Positions 41,628 to 53,013 of a stretch of DNA of 64,000 bases are shown in pieces. Location: assembly GCA_039090855.1 (NCBI GenBank), contig CM076990.1, forward strand, positions 196,855,232 to 196,919,231, read 5' to 3'. The first letter of the stretch is position 1; each line of letters begins with the position of its first letter. Under the pieces are notes generated by a model, which worked only from the letters and a program-made list of their open reading frames with translations, did not search any database and was not told the DNA's origin. Position numbers and translations under genes: made by a program. Source of the DNA: Macrothele yani. Its lineage: Eukaryota; Arthropoda; Arachnida; Araneae; Macrothelidae.

Positions 41628-43561
41628 CAGTGGAACCTCGGATATACGTTCCTCAGTAATACGTTTCTCACTTTTATACGCAATTCTGCGTTTGTCCTGA
41701 TATTTTACTGCAGTTTCTATCCCTTCGTTAACTCGGTCATATGTTCCTCAGTTATACGTTTTCACTTTTATACGCAATTCTGCGTTTGTCCTGATATTTT
41801 ACTGTAGTTTCTATTCCTTCTTTAACTCGGTTATACATTTTTTACTTTTACACGCAATTATGCATTAGTCCAGATATTTTATTGTAGTTTCTATCGCTAT
41901 TTTAACTCGGTTATACGTTCCTCGATTATACGTTTTTCACTTTCATACGCAATTCTGCGTTAGTTCACATACTTTATTGTAGTTTACATCGCTTTTTTAA
42001 CTCTGCTATACGTTCCTCAGTTATACGTTTTTCATTTTTATACACAATTCTGCGTTAATCCAGATACTTTAGTGTAGTTTCTATTGCTTTTTTAACTCGG
42101 TTATAAGTTCTTCAGTTATACGTTTTTCACTTTTGTACGTAATTCTGCGTTAGTCCAGATATTTTACTGTCGTTTCTATCGCTTTTTTAACTCGGTTATA
42201 TGTTTCTTAGTTATACGTTCTTCACTTTTATACGCAATTCTCCGTTAGTCCAGATATTTTACCAGATAGTTTGTCCCTTCTTTAACTCGGTTATATGTTT
42301 CTCAGTTATACGTTTTTCACTTTTATACGCAATTCTGCGTTAGTCCAGATACTTTACTGTAGTTTGTCCCTTCTTTAAATCGGTTATATGTTTCTTAGTT
42401 ATACGTTTTTCACTTTTATACGCAATTCTGCGTTAGTCCAGATATTTTATTGTAGTTTCTATCGCTTCTTTAACCCGGTTATATGTTTCTCAGTTATACG
42501 TTTTTCGCTTATATACGCAATTCTGCGTTAGTCCAGATATTTTATTGTTGTTTCTATCACTTCTTTAACTTGGTTATATGTTTTTCAGCAATACGTTTTT
42601 TTACTTTTATACGCAATTCTGCGTTTGTCCTGATTACGTTTTTCACTTTAATACGCAATTTTGCTTTAGTCCAGATATTTTATTGTAGTTTCTATCGCTT
42701 TTTTAACTCGGTTATACGTTCCTCAGTTATACGTTTTTCACTTTTATATACAATTCTGCGTTAGTTCATATATTTTACTGTAGTTTCAATCGCCTTTTTA
42801 ACTCAGTTATACGTTCCTCATTTACATGTTTTTCACTTTTGTACGCAATTCCGCGTTAGTCCAGATATTTTACTGTAGTTTTTTCTTTTTTAAACTGGGT
42901 TATCCGTTTCTCAGTCATACGTTTTTTTCCGATTATACTTTAAAAAATTTTATTTCATATTACCAAAAATACACGCTTTTTTTTTCTTTCATACATAACT
43001 CGGTATGTTACAACTTTGAGACAACTGAGACAGCGCTGTTTTGTTCCTTCTTGGCGCAGGCAAAGTCGAAACTTGATCCCATCAGAGAACGTTATGCTGT
43101 TTACTTTCGGGTTGGATGAAAAATTAGTTCCGCATTTCATGACTCATGCACATAAGCGCTATTTAAAAATTGATAAATCTCTAGGACGTAAATTCGTGAT
43201 TCAACCGTTTCGGGTTGTAACAGAATCCCAGACGTATGATCAATATTCAGCATTCTGATCTCAAATGGATGCCCTCAGGATTTTTATGCAAAGATAGAGT
43301 GTTCAAAAGAGGAGTATGATTTTCATAGGCCTTATGAGTTCTGCAATGCGATTAAATATATTATAATTTGTAAGGTTTTTTTATTCTTCCGCTGCCAGTT
43401 GGACTTTAAATAAATCATTAGTATGGAAAATGTTATAATCCTTTAAAGAATAAAATCTACAATAGTATTTAACATTTCGGAGTTTCGTTTATAAGTTTTT
43501 CATATTTATAACGTTTTTTTAAAGCTATCCCCTAGAAAAACGTATAACAGAGGTTTCGCTG
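41628..43561. mobile_element. pogo-like non-autonomous element with internal array
   Basis: Begins CAGTGGAACCTCGGATATAC after TA (41626-41627) and ends with the complement CAGCGAAACCTCTGTTATAC before TA (43562-43563): the CAGTNNAACC end and TA target of pogo/Tigger elements. 1934 bp. The left two-thirds is a 96-bp tandem array; the right third (about 42950-43500) is unique and has no pogo transposase motif. Confidence 0.85.
41640..42915. repeat. 96-bp array, about 13 copies, inside the pogo-like element
   Basis: The unit includes CTCGGTTATACGTTCCTCAG, TTATACGTTTTTCACTTTTA, TACGCAATTCTGCGTTAGTC and CAGATATTTTACTGTAGTTT. Its first 40 bp repeat the element's own terminal sequence (GGATATACGTTCCTCAGTAATACG). 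One copy near 42600-42660 is shortened. Confidence 0.92.
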
Positions 43562-43676
43562 TAATGTCGTGAATACACAGCACTCATTATCTATGGCGAG
43601 TGTCCATGCGATCACCATTGCCTCCTGCTCATTGCTAACGTAATCCTTTTTACGAAAAACAAGTTGCTGTACTAAT

Positions 43677-44121
43677 TAAGATGGTTCCATCTAAAATCTC
43701 TGTATTGTGTTTCCAATGGTAAAACTTCTGTACGTATTTTCTTCGCAATTAGTGTATTCCCAAAGATGAAAATTTGCACATTGATAAAACTAACTTTATT
43801 AAGTTATGACATGGGATACTTAACACTTGCTAAAATATAACCATAATTATATTAAAAATCGATATTTTTCTTTGAGTAGTGTTCATACCTGTTAATAGAT
43901 GGCGCGACCTGTACATTGATGACGTTAGTAGACAAACAAATGTTGGGTTGCTTAATTATGATTATGTTTCAGCAAGCCTTAAGTATCCCATGCTATAACT
44001 TAAAGTTAGTTTTATCGATGTGCAAATTTTGATCCTTGGGAATACATTAATTGCGAAGAAAATATGTAAAGAAGATTTACCATTCGAAACATATGGCAGA
44101 AATTTTAGGTGGAACCACCTT
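43677..44121. repeat. Palindromic MITE family P, copy 3
   Basis: 445 bp with ends TAAGATGGTTCCATCTAAAA and TTTTAGGTGGAACCACCTTA. The arms share GTGTATTCCCAAAGATGAAA and its complement. Similar in centre and arms to copy 1. Confidence 0.92.
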
Positions 44122-44349
44122 AAATTTAAAAAATAACACTTGCGATTACAGTATTCACAGCAGTGCGCACAACACTACTTCCAGTTCAAATGACTGATTC
44201 CGATTGAGACTTTACAGTTTTGATCTGGTGTAGGACAAAACTGGCTTCCTTTTCGATTTACGGATTTGAGAAAGTTCGTCCCGTTTCGAGCTAACGTGTG
44301 GTATCCTTGAATGTTACTTGCTAACCGAGGCATGTGTTTCAGGACGGTG

Positions 44350-44537
44350 TGACAGCAACCTTCTGATCATTCGTCCGAGATTGGTCTGGGTTCGATTCCC
44401 GGTGAGGCCTGAATATTGTGTTTGTCTTTCGGCACTGACTCTCTCCCTTTCTTGGAACCAGATGCTATAAATTAGCGAAGGGCGACTGCTTATAGCCCAT
44501 AGAGTTGCTCACGGGGGTCTTCAACCCCCAAACAGAA
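44350..44537 (+). repeat. tRNA-derived SINE S1, 5'-damaged
   Basis: CTTCTGATCATTCGTCCGAG and box B GGTTCGATTCC with the S1 body GCGACTGCTTATAGCCCATA are clear. The first about 30 bp with box A are unrecognisable. The short A-rich tail is interrupted. Confidence 0.85.
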
Positions 44538-45949
44538 AAAGAATAATAACAAAGAACCTGGGAGTCTCAGTTCCTGAGTAAGGCGCTTTGACCACTAGGC
44601 TACACACGCACATTTATGCTAAATGACATGCTAAAAATTGCAGAAAACAGTTGCATCCATCCTCACTGTATGGTGACCTGTTTAATATCTCTTTACTCTG
44701 CGTTAATAACATTTCCTTCGTCGGGGCAGTTACACGGGTGTAATAAATATTGTGGACGGAAGATAATGATCTCATCATGTCTTCATTGCATCGCTATGGC
44801 CAAACATAAGCAACCAGCGGTATGTCCGTTGCTACGAAGATAAATTGAGATAATAATCTGATGGAAGGTCTTTATCTAAAGCGCTATGGCTCTAAATCAC
44901 AATGCTTTTGACGGCAGGGAGGTTCATTATTTCCCTTTTTCGAATGAGACATAAAAACCTATCTGCGTCAAAAGCGATGCATAAACGCCAGAAACGGGCA
45001 TTAAGATGCTACAGATAACTGCATGTTGTCAGAACATTTATCAGATAAAAACATTAGGACATTACGCAATGTTTATCGTTTAGCGGAAGTCATCTTTTAC
45101 CAATAGAGATGCAGATTGCGTTCAGTGACCGGAAAATTCATAAAATTTCGTAAGCACGAAGAGCAAGAAAATTAAAAGTAATGCCGCAATCAGAAAATCC
45201 AAATCCGAGGAGGAGCTTCATTCAGCACCTTTTTGATGTACATACGAAGGGGGATTGGAAAGTATTTTGCTCAATATAGATCGCGAAGGTTTTCGTAGAA
45301 GACAGTACTGCCAATTTGAGCTGTGACTCTTCTTGAGTGTTTACGAGGAATTTCAAGTTTGTAACAATTTTCTATTCCTTTACAGAGAGTGCTGAAATCA
45401 GGAATGTGAATAAAGATAGCGATTATTGAAAGACGCAAGCACCGTGTGTAGTCCACAAATTTAAAGGGAATCTTGCGAAATCAAGTTCATGAGGACATAA
45501 AGAAAACATTTAGGGAATCTTGTGTTTTATACGCCATGGTCAAAAATTAGGTTGCAGAATTTAAGCATGGAAGAGATCGTTGAAAATGCGTCTGGTAGTG
45601 ACGAGCCTGTTACTATGGCAACATATGTAAATGTGGATGCCATTCCCGACCTGATCATGCAAAACCGCAGAATAACATTGGAACACTGAGACAACAGTCA
45701 ATATCTCCGATGAACTAACTCGCGACATTGTGGAGAATATTTTATAAAGGAAGAAGGACTTTTTTCGTGGTGTGTTCCTAAAGTACTGAATGAACAACAG
45801 AATCAAGAAAGCACTAAGCGTTGTCAAAAGACTGTGCAGCATTTTAAAAGTCATAAAGCTCAGTATTTGGAGCCGCATTTCACAATGTAAGAAATATGAG
45901 TGCACCACTTCGACCCTAAAACAAAATAACAATCGAAACAGAGGAAGCA
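44538..45949. other. No recognisable gene
   Basis: No splice-flanked exon or transposase motif. Plus and minus frames of 60-130 codons here overlap each other and show no family signature. Confidence 0.4.
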
Positions 45950-46262
45950 TTCCTCTGTTTCCGCTCCTAAGATGTGTCGACTGCCGACATCGGCTGGAAA
46001 AATCGTGGAATCTGTTTTCTAGAATGCAGCAGAAGTAATCATGCTTGATTTCCTAAAACGAGATGCCGCTATCAATGCAAGCTATTATTCTAATCTACTG
46101 ACATGCTTCCGTATGATGAAGAGACGAGGAAAATTGGCCAAAAGAGTCATCTTCTTTTAAGACACTGCACCGGCTCATACAGCACAGCGTTAGCTACTCA
46201 AGTACTCCTGATCGATAAAGAACCTCCCTAAGTTTTCCTTCACGTTCAAAAACCTTATGAAG
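45950..46262 (+). pseudogene. mariner-like transposase relic (catalytic part)
   Basis: Forward frames read VESVFWNAAEVIMLDFLKRD, then INASYYSNLLTCFRMMKRRG and KLAKRVIFF stop DTAPAHTAQR. This matches the mariner order VFWD...V-x-LVDFL-x-x-G-x-TINA-x-YY...and QDNAPAHTA. Stops interrupt it and the N-terminal half is not recognisable. Confidence 0.7.
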
Positions 46263-46266
46263 AAAT

Positions 46267-46600
46267 TTGGAGTGGATTTTGCCTGTGTCCATATCCGAAT
46301 ACCATAACATGAGCCAGGCGCTCTCCGGACTGAGGAACAGAGGCAAAAATGTATGGAATATGCCTGAAATATCAGGTTACCTAGATAGATCTAAGAAATC
46401 GTACATAGGTATGACGACAAAGTCCATAGAAACCAGGACTAAGGAGCATAAAAGAAACATTAGAGATGGTTAAAATTGCAACAACTTTGTGTACAGAAAT
46501 AGCAAAGAATGATGCGATACCTACACGGAATGAGGTAAAAGGACTGGCACCGTACATCAGGTAAATATACAAGGTGGCACACAAAAGTGTAGAATTCTCA
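46267..46600 (+). pseudogene. Penelope-like GIY-YIG endonuclease relic
   Basis: The frame 46267-46473 ends KSYIGMTTKSIETRTKEHKR and NIRDG, the YIG...R...EH signature. A degenerate GIY block (PEISGYLDRSK) precedes it. A stop follows, and continuing frames to about 46600 look like the domain's C-terminal side. It is too diverged to group with the copy at 39642-40220. Confidence 0.7.
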
Positions 46601-46829
46601 CCCACTGCCGTTTGTGCAATGAGAGAATCTCTTTTAAAATTTTCAAACGCATGGCGTAATTTCTGACCGGAGATTCGAGGGTTAACACCACCTGTTGCAA
46701 TGAATTAGTATTCCACCTGCCTTCACTTATCTCCCGTTATATTAGGTTTTGGAATTGAAGGTTGCTAAGCAACGGAGGGAGATCCATATGAGGCTGAAAA
46801 TGGTGTGTAGAAATACAACAATAGATAAC

Positions 46830-47600
46830 AGCAATGCCAGACGATAGATGAAGAGATTTCAAACACGAGATACCTCAGGGAATGACAAACAACATAGCGG
46901 GAGGCCTTTAGGAGCAGACATTGATGAGAACCACAGGCGGCAAGTTGATGAATGCATTCGAAGTAATAGACGCGACACCATTCGGGGTATCTCTGATGAA
47001 CTGCACTGTGGAAACAAACAATTATTCGTACCCTGGGAAGTGTTTGTAGAGTGGGTTCTGCGCCAACTAAAGAATAATAGGGACCAAAAGGTCTAAGTAG
47101 TGAACGCAGATACCATTTGGGGATTTTGACGAGAATCAGGACAAGACACATTTCTTACCAATGTGGATGCTGGAAATAAAACATGGACATTCCTTCATGA
47201 CTCAGAGACAAAAGTGCAGCTTATGGAATGGCGGCACAGACCTTTTCTAGGCCTAACAAGTTCAAAACGCAGCATTCAATAACAAATTAGTGAAAGAGAC
47301 AATTTTCTGGGATATCAGAGGCATCATTTTTGTTGATCTTCCTTAACAAGGTGTCACTGCCAACAGTTCTGTTTAAATTGAGTCACTAAAGAACGCAAGA
47401 AGAGATACATGCCTTTTCGTTTTGTGCTGTCACATAAGGACAAAGCCTGTCCTCACTTGAAATTTCTCGGATCATAGCCAAAATGAACTGAAGAGTCCAA
47501 AAACCTTCATACAGCCCTGATTTGGTACCGTTTGGCTTTCAGAAGTTCGGTCCCATAAGGAAAATCCTCGTGGTCAAGGTTTTGAGGATGCAGGTGATGC
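46830..47600 (+). pseudogene. mariner-like transposase relic
   Basis: KRFQTRDTSGNDKQHSGRPL and DECIRSNRRDTIRGISDELH (46848-47096) match the second half of a mariner DNA-binding domain. Further on, other frames give TNVDAGNKTWTFLHDSETKV, QLMEWRHRPF and TIFWDIRGIIFVDLP. The first catalytic block reads DAGNKTW where DETW is expected. Frame is lost repeatedly and the last catalytic block is not recognised. Confidence 0.72.
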
Positions 47601-47659
47601 TAAACAATCTGTGATGTGAGATCCTTTGCTAAACAGTAGTTTGCATTATGCATGCATGA

Positions 47660-47915
47660 TATAACCAGGAACGATAAGAAAAGGACTCGTAGATTAGGAA
47701 AATGACAAGAGTGGTAGACATCATGATTAAAGTAAAATCCATTAAATGCCGAAGGGCTGGGCATATTTCTAGAAAAGATCACGGATGGACAACTGAAATA
47801 TTAAACTGGATACCAAGGGACACAAAAATACCCAGGAGAAGATCACGTGGGAAATAGGTGGATGATATTCGAAAGAAAACCTGAGTGACATCATGGAGGA
47901 GACTGGCTCAAGTTA
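47660..47915 (+). repeat. RTE-like LINE fragment, plus orientation
   Basis: GGAAAATGACAAGAGTGG, TGGACAACTGAAATATTAAA and CTGGATACCAAGGGAC are near-matches to 50817-50947 of the longer copy. This is the 3' end of the coding region, without an intact frame. It is followed directly by an inverted fragment. Confidence 0.78.
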
Positions 47916-47926
47916 TATATATATAT

Positions 47927-48567
47927 ATCATCATCATCATCATCAACCATTATCAATCCACTCCTGGATAAAGGTCTCCCCAAATTTCTTCCACAATTGT
48001 CTGTCTTGGGCCTGTCCCCTCCATGTCACTCCAGCATACTTTCGAATTTCATCCTTCCATCTCCCATGTGGTTTTCTTCTGGGTCTTTTCCTGTTTCTCG
48101 GAATCCAGTCCAAGATTTCGGTTGTCTATCGGTGGTCCGTTCTTCTGGCAACATGTCCAGCCCATTGCCATTTCAGTGATTTCACTCTGGTCATGATGCC
48201 GTCCACTCCTGTCATTTTCTTTTTCCAAGTTCCTCTTATTAACTTTCCTGGTTACACCAAGCATGCATCTCTCCATGCTGCTTTGAGTTGTCTGCAGTCT
48301 TTGTATGTCTTTTTTAGTTAAGGTCCATGTCTCTGCTCCATACGTAAGTACTGGCAGGATGCATTGATTAAACAATTTTCTTTTGAGACATGATGGCATA
48401 CTGCTCTTAAAAATTGTACTGTATTGTACTGTTTCTTCTAAAAGCTCTCCATCCAAGTTTTACACGGCAATTCATTTCTTCATCAATGTGACCCTCACTC
48501 GATATCTGCTGCCCAAGATAAATGTAAGTATCGGTTGTCTCAAGCTTTTCTCCATCGATTGATAAAT
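47927..48567 (-). mobile_element. RTE-like LINE, 5'-truncated 3' end, minus orientation
   Basis: The 3' end on the plus strand is (ATC)n at about 47928-47943, so the minus strand ends TGGATTGATAATGGTTGATG then (ATG)n. The translation includes SCLKRKLFNQCILPVLTYGA and ETWTLTKKDIQRLQTTQSSM, then ERCMLGVTRKVNKRNL. The YGAETW block is typical of the RT C-terminal region. Frameshifts are present. Confidence 0.85.
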
Positions 48568-48579
48568 CTTATATATATC

Positions 48580-51101
48580 AAGAGGCTCTGACGACCGACG
48601 AACAGCGGTACAACTATGCCACCGAGATTTGAGGATATGCTATTCCACACTCACCAACCCGCTTGGTCAGCGTGGTGAGTTATCGCAAACTTCCAAAAGA
48701 TGCTTACACAATTTCAAACTTGGCCCTCAGTCCCCGGCACCTGGAATGTACGTACCTGGCTAAGGCAGCTGCTAGTGCGACATGAAGGCAGAGGGTGCTA
48801 GGAAACCCCGGAGGATCGGACTAGGCTGCTATCTGATGCTGACCTTGGTTACGTTCAATGGACTTTCCTTATCTTCTAATTCAAGGCTCCGTGAATTGTA
48901 GGAGAAACTAGAAAAGATCAACTGGGACATTGTGGAGCTAAGCAAGGTAAGAAGAGGAGAAGATCTCACTGAAAAGTGGACATCTCTTTTACTATCGTGG
49001 GACAGATACTGAAAGAACTAGCGGTGTTGGAATTTTAATAAACAAAAGACTGAAGGACAATGTTCTAGAAGTTGGAAGTTCCTCGGACAGGGCTGCGCGA
49101 CTCGTTATCCAACTCTCGAGAAGATACCAGGCTCAGATTATTCAAGCTTATGCACCCACCACAAGTCATCCTAAAGACGAAATTGAAGAATTTTATGAAA
49201 ACATTTGGAATCTAAATAAAGAGGGAAAACAGCACTTGAAGATCATTATGGGTGATTTCAATGCAAAAATAGGGCAACAGTAACAGAATGAAACTTCAGT
49301 TGGTAAATTCGGTTATGGGAACAGAAAAGAAATCAACGTGGAAATACCCTCGTAGAGTTTGCAGAAGCAGAACGTTTTTTCATCATGAACTCCTCTTTCA
49401 ATAAAAAGCCACACAGGAAATGGACATGGAGACATCCAAATGGGAAGACCAGTGAAATTGATTTTATTATGTGTAACAAAAAATTCGGCATCGAAGACTG
49501 CAGTGTGCTACACACGTTCAACACATGTAGTGACCATAGAATTGTGAGACGCACGATGCACCTCAACACTAAACTCGAAAGTGGCAAGCTCATGAGACAA
49601 ACAAAATGTATTGACATAACCAACCTTAAAAAAATCATAGTACCTTCAAAGTTGGAACTGAAGAACAGATTATCTGCTTTAGAAGGCCTAACATCGGAAG
49701 AAGTGGATATTTCCGAAGTTAACAGAGAACTCACCACGGCTCTTGTGGAAACAGCAACAAAAATAGATGGTACTAAGATCAAGTTACATATGAAGAACAT
49801 TTCAGGAAAAATAAAAATGTTGATGCAAAAGAGAAGGGAAATGAGGACAAATAAAGAAGAAGTAACTTCCAAACTGGAATATATAGAGCTTGCAAGACAG
49901 TACGTAAAAGTACGACTGAAGACATAAGGAAATTCAATTGTGAACTAGTGAGAAAAGCAATTGAAAACAACCAAAGCCTGAAGACAGCAAAGGGATATCT
50001 CAGTAAGGGAAGAAAATAGATTATGGCACCGAGAAAAGAAGATGGGACTGTAACAAGAAATAGAAGCGAAATTTTGACAAGGGTGAAATATTTCTACTCA
50101 AAACTGTATGAGTGGGATGATACATCTATTCCAGACATAACGACAGATACCAGTACCGAAATCCCTTCAGTCCTTCCTGCAAAAGTTGCACAAGAAATTA
50201 AGAACATGAAACGCGGAAAAGCTCTAGGAGATGATGGAAGCAAGTGGAGAAATTGAAACTACGCTCGCCCAAGTTTTCACCAGATGTCTCAATGAAGGGA
50301 AGATTCCTGAAGATTGGAACAATGCTACACTGATCCTGCTACATAAGAAAGGTGACGTTGTGTATCTGTGGAGCTATAGGCCCTTCAGCCTCCTTGCTGA
50401 CAAGAATAAAGAAGTAAGATTAAAAATGAACTTTCAGAAAACAAAAGTGATGTACAATGCATTTACAAGAAAAAAGAAGATTTATTGATTGATGGAGAAA
50501 AACGTGAAACAACCGATACATACATTTATCTTGGACAGCATATATTAAGGGAGGGTCACATTGATGAAGAAATTAATCGGCGTATAAAACTTGGATGGAG
50601 AGCTTTTGGCAGAAACAGTACAATTTTTAAGGACAGTCTGCCGTTATGCCTTAAAAGGAAAGTGTTTAATCAATGCATCCTGCCAGTACTTACGTATGGA
50701 GCAGAGACATGGACGCTAAACTAAAAAAGATATACAAAGACAGCAGACAACTGAAAGAAGTATGGAGTGATCCATGCTTGGTGTAACCAAAACATATAAG
50801 AAGAGGAACTTGTGGATAAGGAAAATGACAAGAGTGGATGACATCATGACCAGAGTGAAATTACTGAAATGGCAATGGGTTGGACATGTTGCCAAAAGAA
50901 CAAACTACCGATGGACAACTGAAATTTTAGACTGGATTCCAAGGGACAGAAAAAAACCCAGAAGAAGACTTCTTGAGAGATGGATGGATGAAATTCGAAA
51001 GCATGCCGGAGAGACATGGAGGAGACAGACTCAATGCAGACAATTGTGGAAGAAACTTAGAGAGACTTTCATCCAGCAGTGGATTGATAATGGTTGGCAA
51101 T
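48580..51101 (+). mobile_element. RTE-like LINE, longest copy, internally deleted
   Basis: Starts near 48580 with a GC-richer leader and runs to the 3' terminus GTGGATTGATAATGGTTG. The tail of short GATGAT repeats is displaced to about 51530-51600 by a SINE-like insertion. It contains an endonuclease and both ends of the reverse transcriptase, but the RT centre is missing. It stands head-to-head with the minus-oriented copy at 47927-48567. Confidence 0.85.
48850..51101 (+). pseudogene. RTE endonuclease-reverse transcriptase, RT core deleted
   Basis: The APE-type endonuclease would nick the target; the RT would copy the RNA at the nick. In several frames: VTFNGLSLSSNSRLREL near 48853, SGVGILINKRLKDNVLEVGS, IIQAYAPTTSHPKDEIEEFY and IIMGDFNAKIG (GDFNA motif). 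The frame 49385-49927 gives RKWTWRHPNGKTSEIDFIMC and NTCSDHRIVRR (SDHR motif). RT pieces follow: EIKNMKRGKALGDDG (50023-50256) and PEDWNNATLILLHKKGD with SYRPFSLL (50231-50488). The sequence then jumps directly to KEVRLKMNFQKTKVMYN, omitting the YADD-containing centre. The tail LPVLTYGAETWTLN follows. Multiple stops and frameshifts. Confidence 0.87.
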
Positions 51102-51107
51102 GATGTG

Positions 51108-51540
51108 TGACGTACTACAGGGGTGTAAACATGTGTCAAAACGACAAACCTGCAGCGAGACATCCTGTCCGCGTAGCTCAGTTGGGAGAGCGACTTACTC
51201 CGAAGCGAGGGGGACACGGATTCTATGACCGTCGCGGACAAACTTGTGTTTTCACATTGGCGCCCGATTGTGTAAAATGGATCCACTGGCCGTTGGGTTC
51301 TTCGAAAAATGTGTGATGTTTGTTCCACGCATTGTTTGGAATTTATGCAAAATTCCTACTTCGCTTCAAAGCGAAAAAAGAAATTAAGAGGGAGATGATG
51401 TGACGTTCTACAGAGGTTAAAACATGTGTCAAGACGACAAATCTGCAGTGAGACATTCTGTCTGCGAAGTTCAGTTGGGAGAGCGACTTACTACGGAGTG
51501 ATGCGACACGGACAAACTTGTATTTTCACAGATGATGATA
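51108..51540 (+). repeat. tRNA-like SINE dimer (S5)
   Basis: Two direct copies about 293 bp apart share ACATGTGTCAA, ACGACAAA and CTGCAG, then GAGACAT and CAGTTGGGAGAGCGACTTAC. The first has a perfect box A TAGCTCAGTTGG (51174-51185) and a degenerate box B near 51218-51232. The second has a mutated head (GAAGTTCAGTTGG) and is shortened. It sits between the RTE coding end and its short-repeat tail. Confidence 0.7.
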
Positions 51541-51605
51541 TATGATAATGGTTGAATATATATATGATGATGATAGTGGATTAATATTGGTTGACAATAT
51601 ATATA

Positions 51606-53013
51606 CACTGCCGGAAAGTTAAAAAAGAACACCAGGAAGGAATTGACAGACGATCATGAAATTTACATATGTTAATGCGGTCGAGCTTACGTAGGTGTGA
51701 TGTTAATTTCGGAACTAACCGGTGAGCGCTTACGCCACAGCACGGCATAATATGCAAATTATCGTCGGTGGTATTTAAGGGGTATGGCGAAGTGAATGTA
51801 ATCAGTCGTCGGCGTACGGATACGTGCGAAGACCCTGAAGAAGCTGCAATGCCTGGACATGGAAGACGTGTATGATTTCAGCAGTTATCGGACTTGGAGC
51901 GAGGTCGTCTAGTCGGACTCCGCGAAGCCGGGTGGTCGTATCGTCGTATTGCGGAGCGAATTGGACGGGAAGTATCAGTGGTGGTACGATGGTGGCATAG
52001 ATGGTCCGAGGAACATTCCTACACGAGACGACGTGGAACCGAGAGTCACAGACGGACCGATCGACGCATAGGAAGAGCGGCGTTGTCAAGCAGAACATCC
52101 ACTGCGACGCAAATCCGAGCTGCCGTTGCACCTGAGGTGACTGTGCGAACAATCCGCAACCGTCTACTGGATGCAGGACTACGTGCACGTGTGCCTCTGG
52201 CATACGTACCTCTGTCTCCAGCCCACCGTCAGGAACGGCTGCAGTGGTGTCGCCAACGTCTGCACTGGAGAACGCAATGGCGATCTGTGGTGTTCAGCGA
52301 TGGAAGCAGATTCTGCTTGGGAGCCTCCGATGGCCGTATGCGTGATCGCAGACGCACAGGGGAGCGTCTCCACCCTTCTTGCATCCGCCAGCGACACACA
52401 GGGCCTACACCTGGTCTCCTGGTGTGGGGAGCGATCAGCTATCACTCCCGTACACAACTAGTGTTTGTACCGGGTACGTTAAACAGCACCTCCTACATCA
52501 ACAACATCATTCAGCCCGTTGTTGTGTCATTTGTAAAGTCGGTCCATCGTGGTGTTTTCCAGCAAGATAACGCACGCCCGCACACGGCACGTGCAACGCA
52601 ACATGCACTTCAGGGTGTGAGACAACTTCCATGGCCTGCACTTTCACCTGATTTGTCCCCCATTGAGCACGTGTGGGATTTTATGCGACAACGACTTATA
52701 CGGTCTCCACGGCCAGCCACGACCATCCCCGATTTACGCGCCCACTTTGAGGATGCTTGGAACTCAATACCCCAAACTTACATCCAACATCTGTACGACA
52801 GACTCCATGTCAGAATTGCACAGTGTGACGCAGTTCATGGCGGTTCAACCTCGTACTAACCATGTTACATGGAAATGTTATTTTTCAGTTTACCAGCAAA
52901 TATCGCTGTATTTTGCCATAATGTTTTGATCACGTTATCCTCTGTATTCCGTTATTATGCTGTATAAATTTCGTTGGTATCAGACGTCTCCTTCTTGGTG
53001 CTCTTTTTTTGTG
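51606..53013 (+). mobile_element. Tc1-like element family A, copy 4
   Basis: The left end is CACTGCCGGAAAGTTAAAAA after TA (51604-51605). The right end is damaged: where copies 1 and 3 have the full inverted terminus, this copy has CTCTTTTTTTGTGTA and lacks about 12 bp (CACTTTCCGCCA). The transposase is nearly intact. Confidence 0.92.
51849..52859 (+). pseudogene. Tc1-like transposase, family A copy 4, one nonsense codon
   Basis: From the family ATG at 51849 to the TAA at 52857-52859 is exactly 337 codons with no frameshift. The only disabling change I see is TGA at codon 9, where copies 1 and 2 have CGA, a CpG transition. After it, 321 codons are open. Domains: helix-turn-helix GWSYRRIAERIGREVSVVVR (about residues 26-45); a basic linker with TATQIRAAVAPEVTVRTIRN; the first Asp in VVFSDGSRF (the following Glu is Gly here); the second in FQQDNARPHTA; the Glu in SPDLSPIEHVWD. 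I count 32 residues between second Asp and Glu, two fewer than canonical DD34E. The C-terminus is AVHGGSTSY. Confidence 0.93.

Noticed and set aside
42483..43119. Overlapping open frames rich in FYRFF-type repeats
   Set aside because: They are produced by the 96-bp array, whose length is a multiple of three.
49333..49872. 179-codon minus-strand frame, hydrophobic
   Set aside because: It is exactly antisense to the RTE endonuclease coding segment on the plus strand.
51168..51240. Functional tRNA gene (perfect box A)
   Set aside because: Box B is degenerate and the unit is duplicated with non-tRNA flanks, so it is treated as a SINE.
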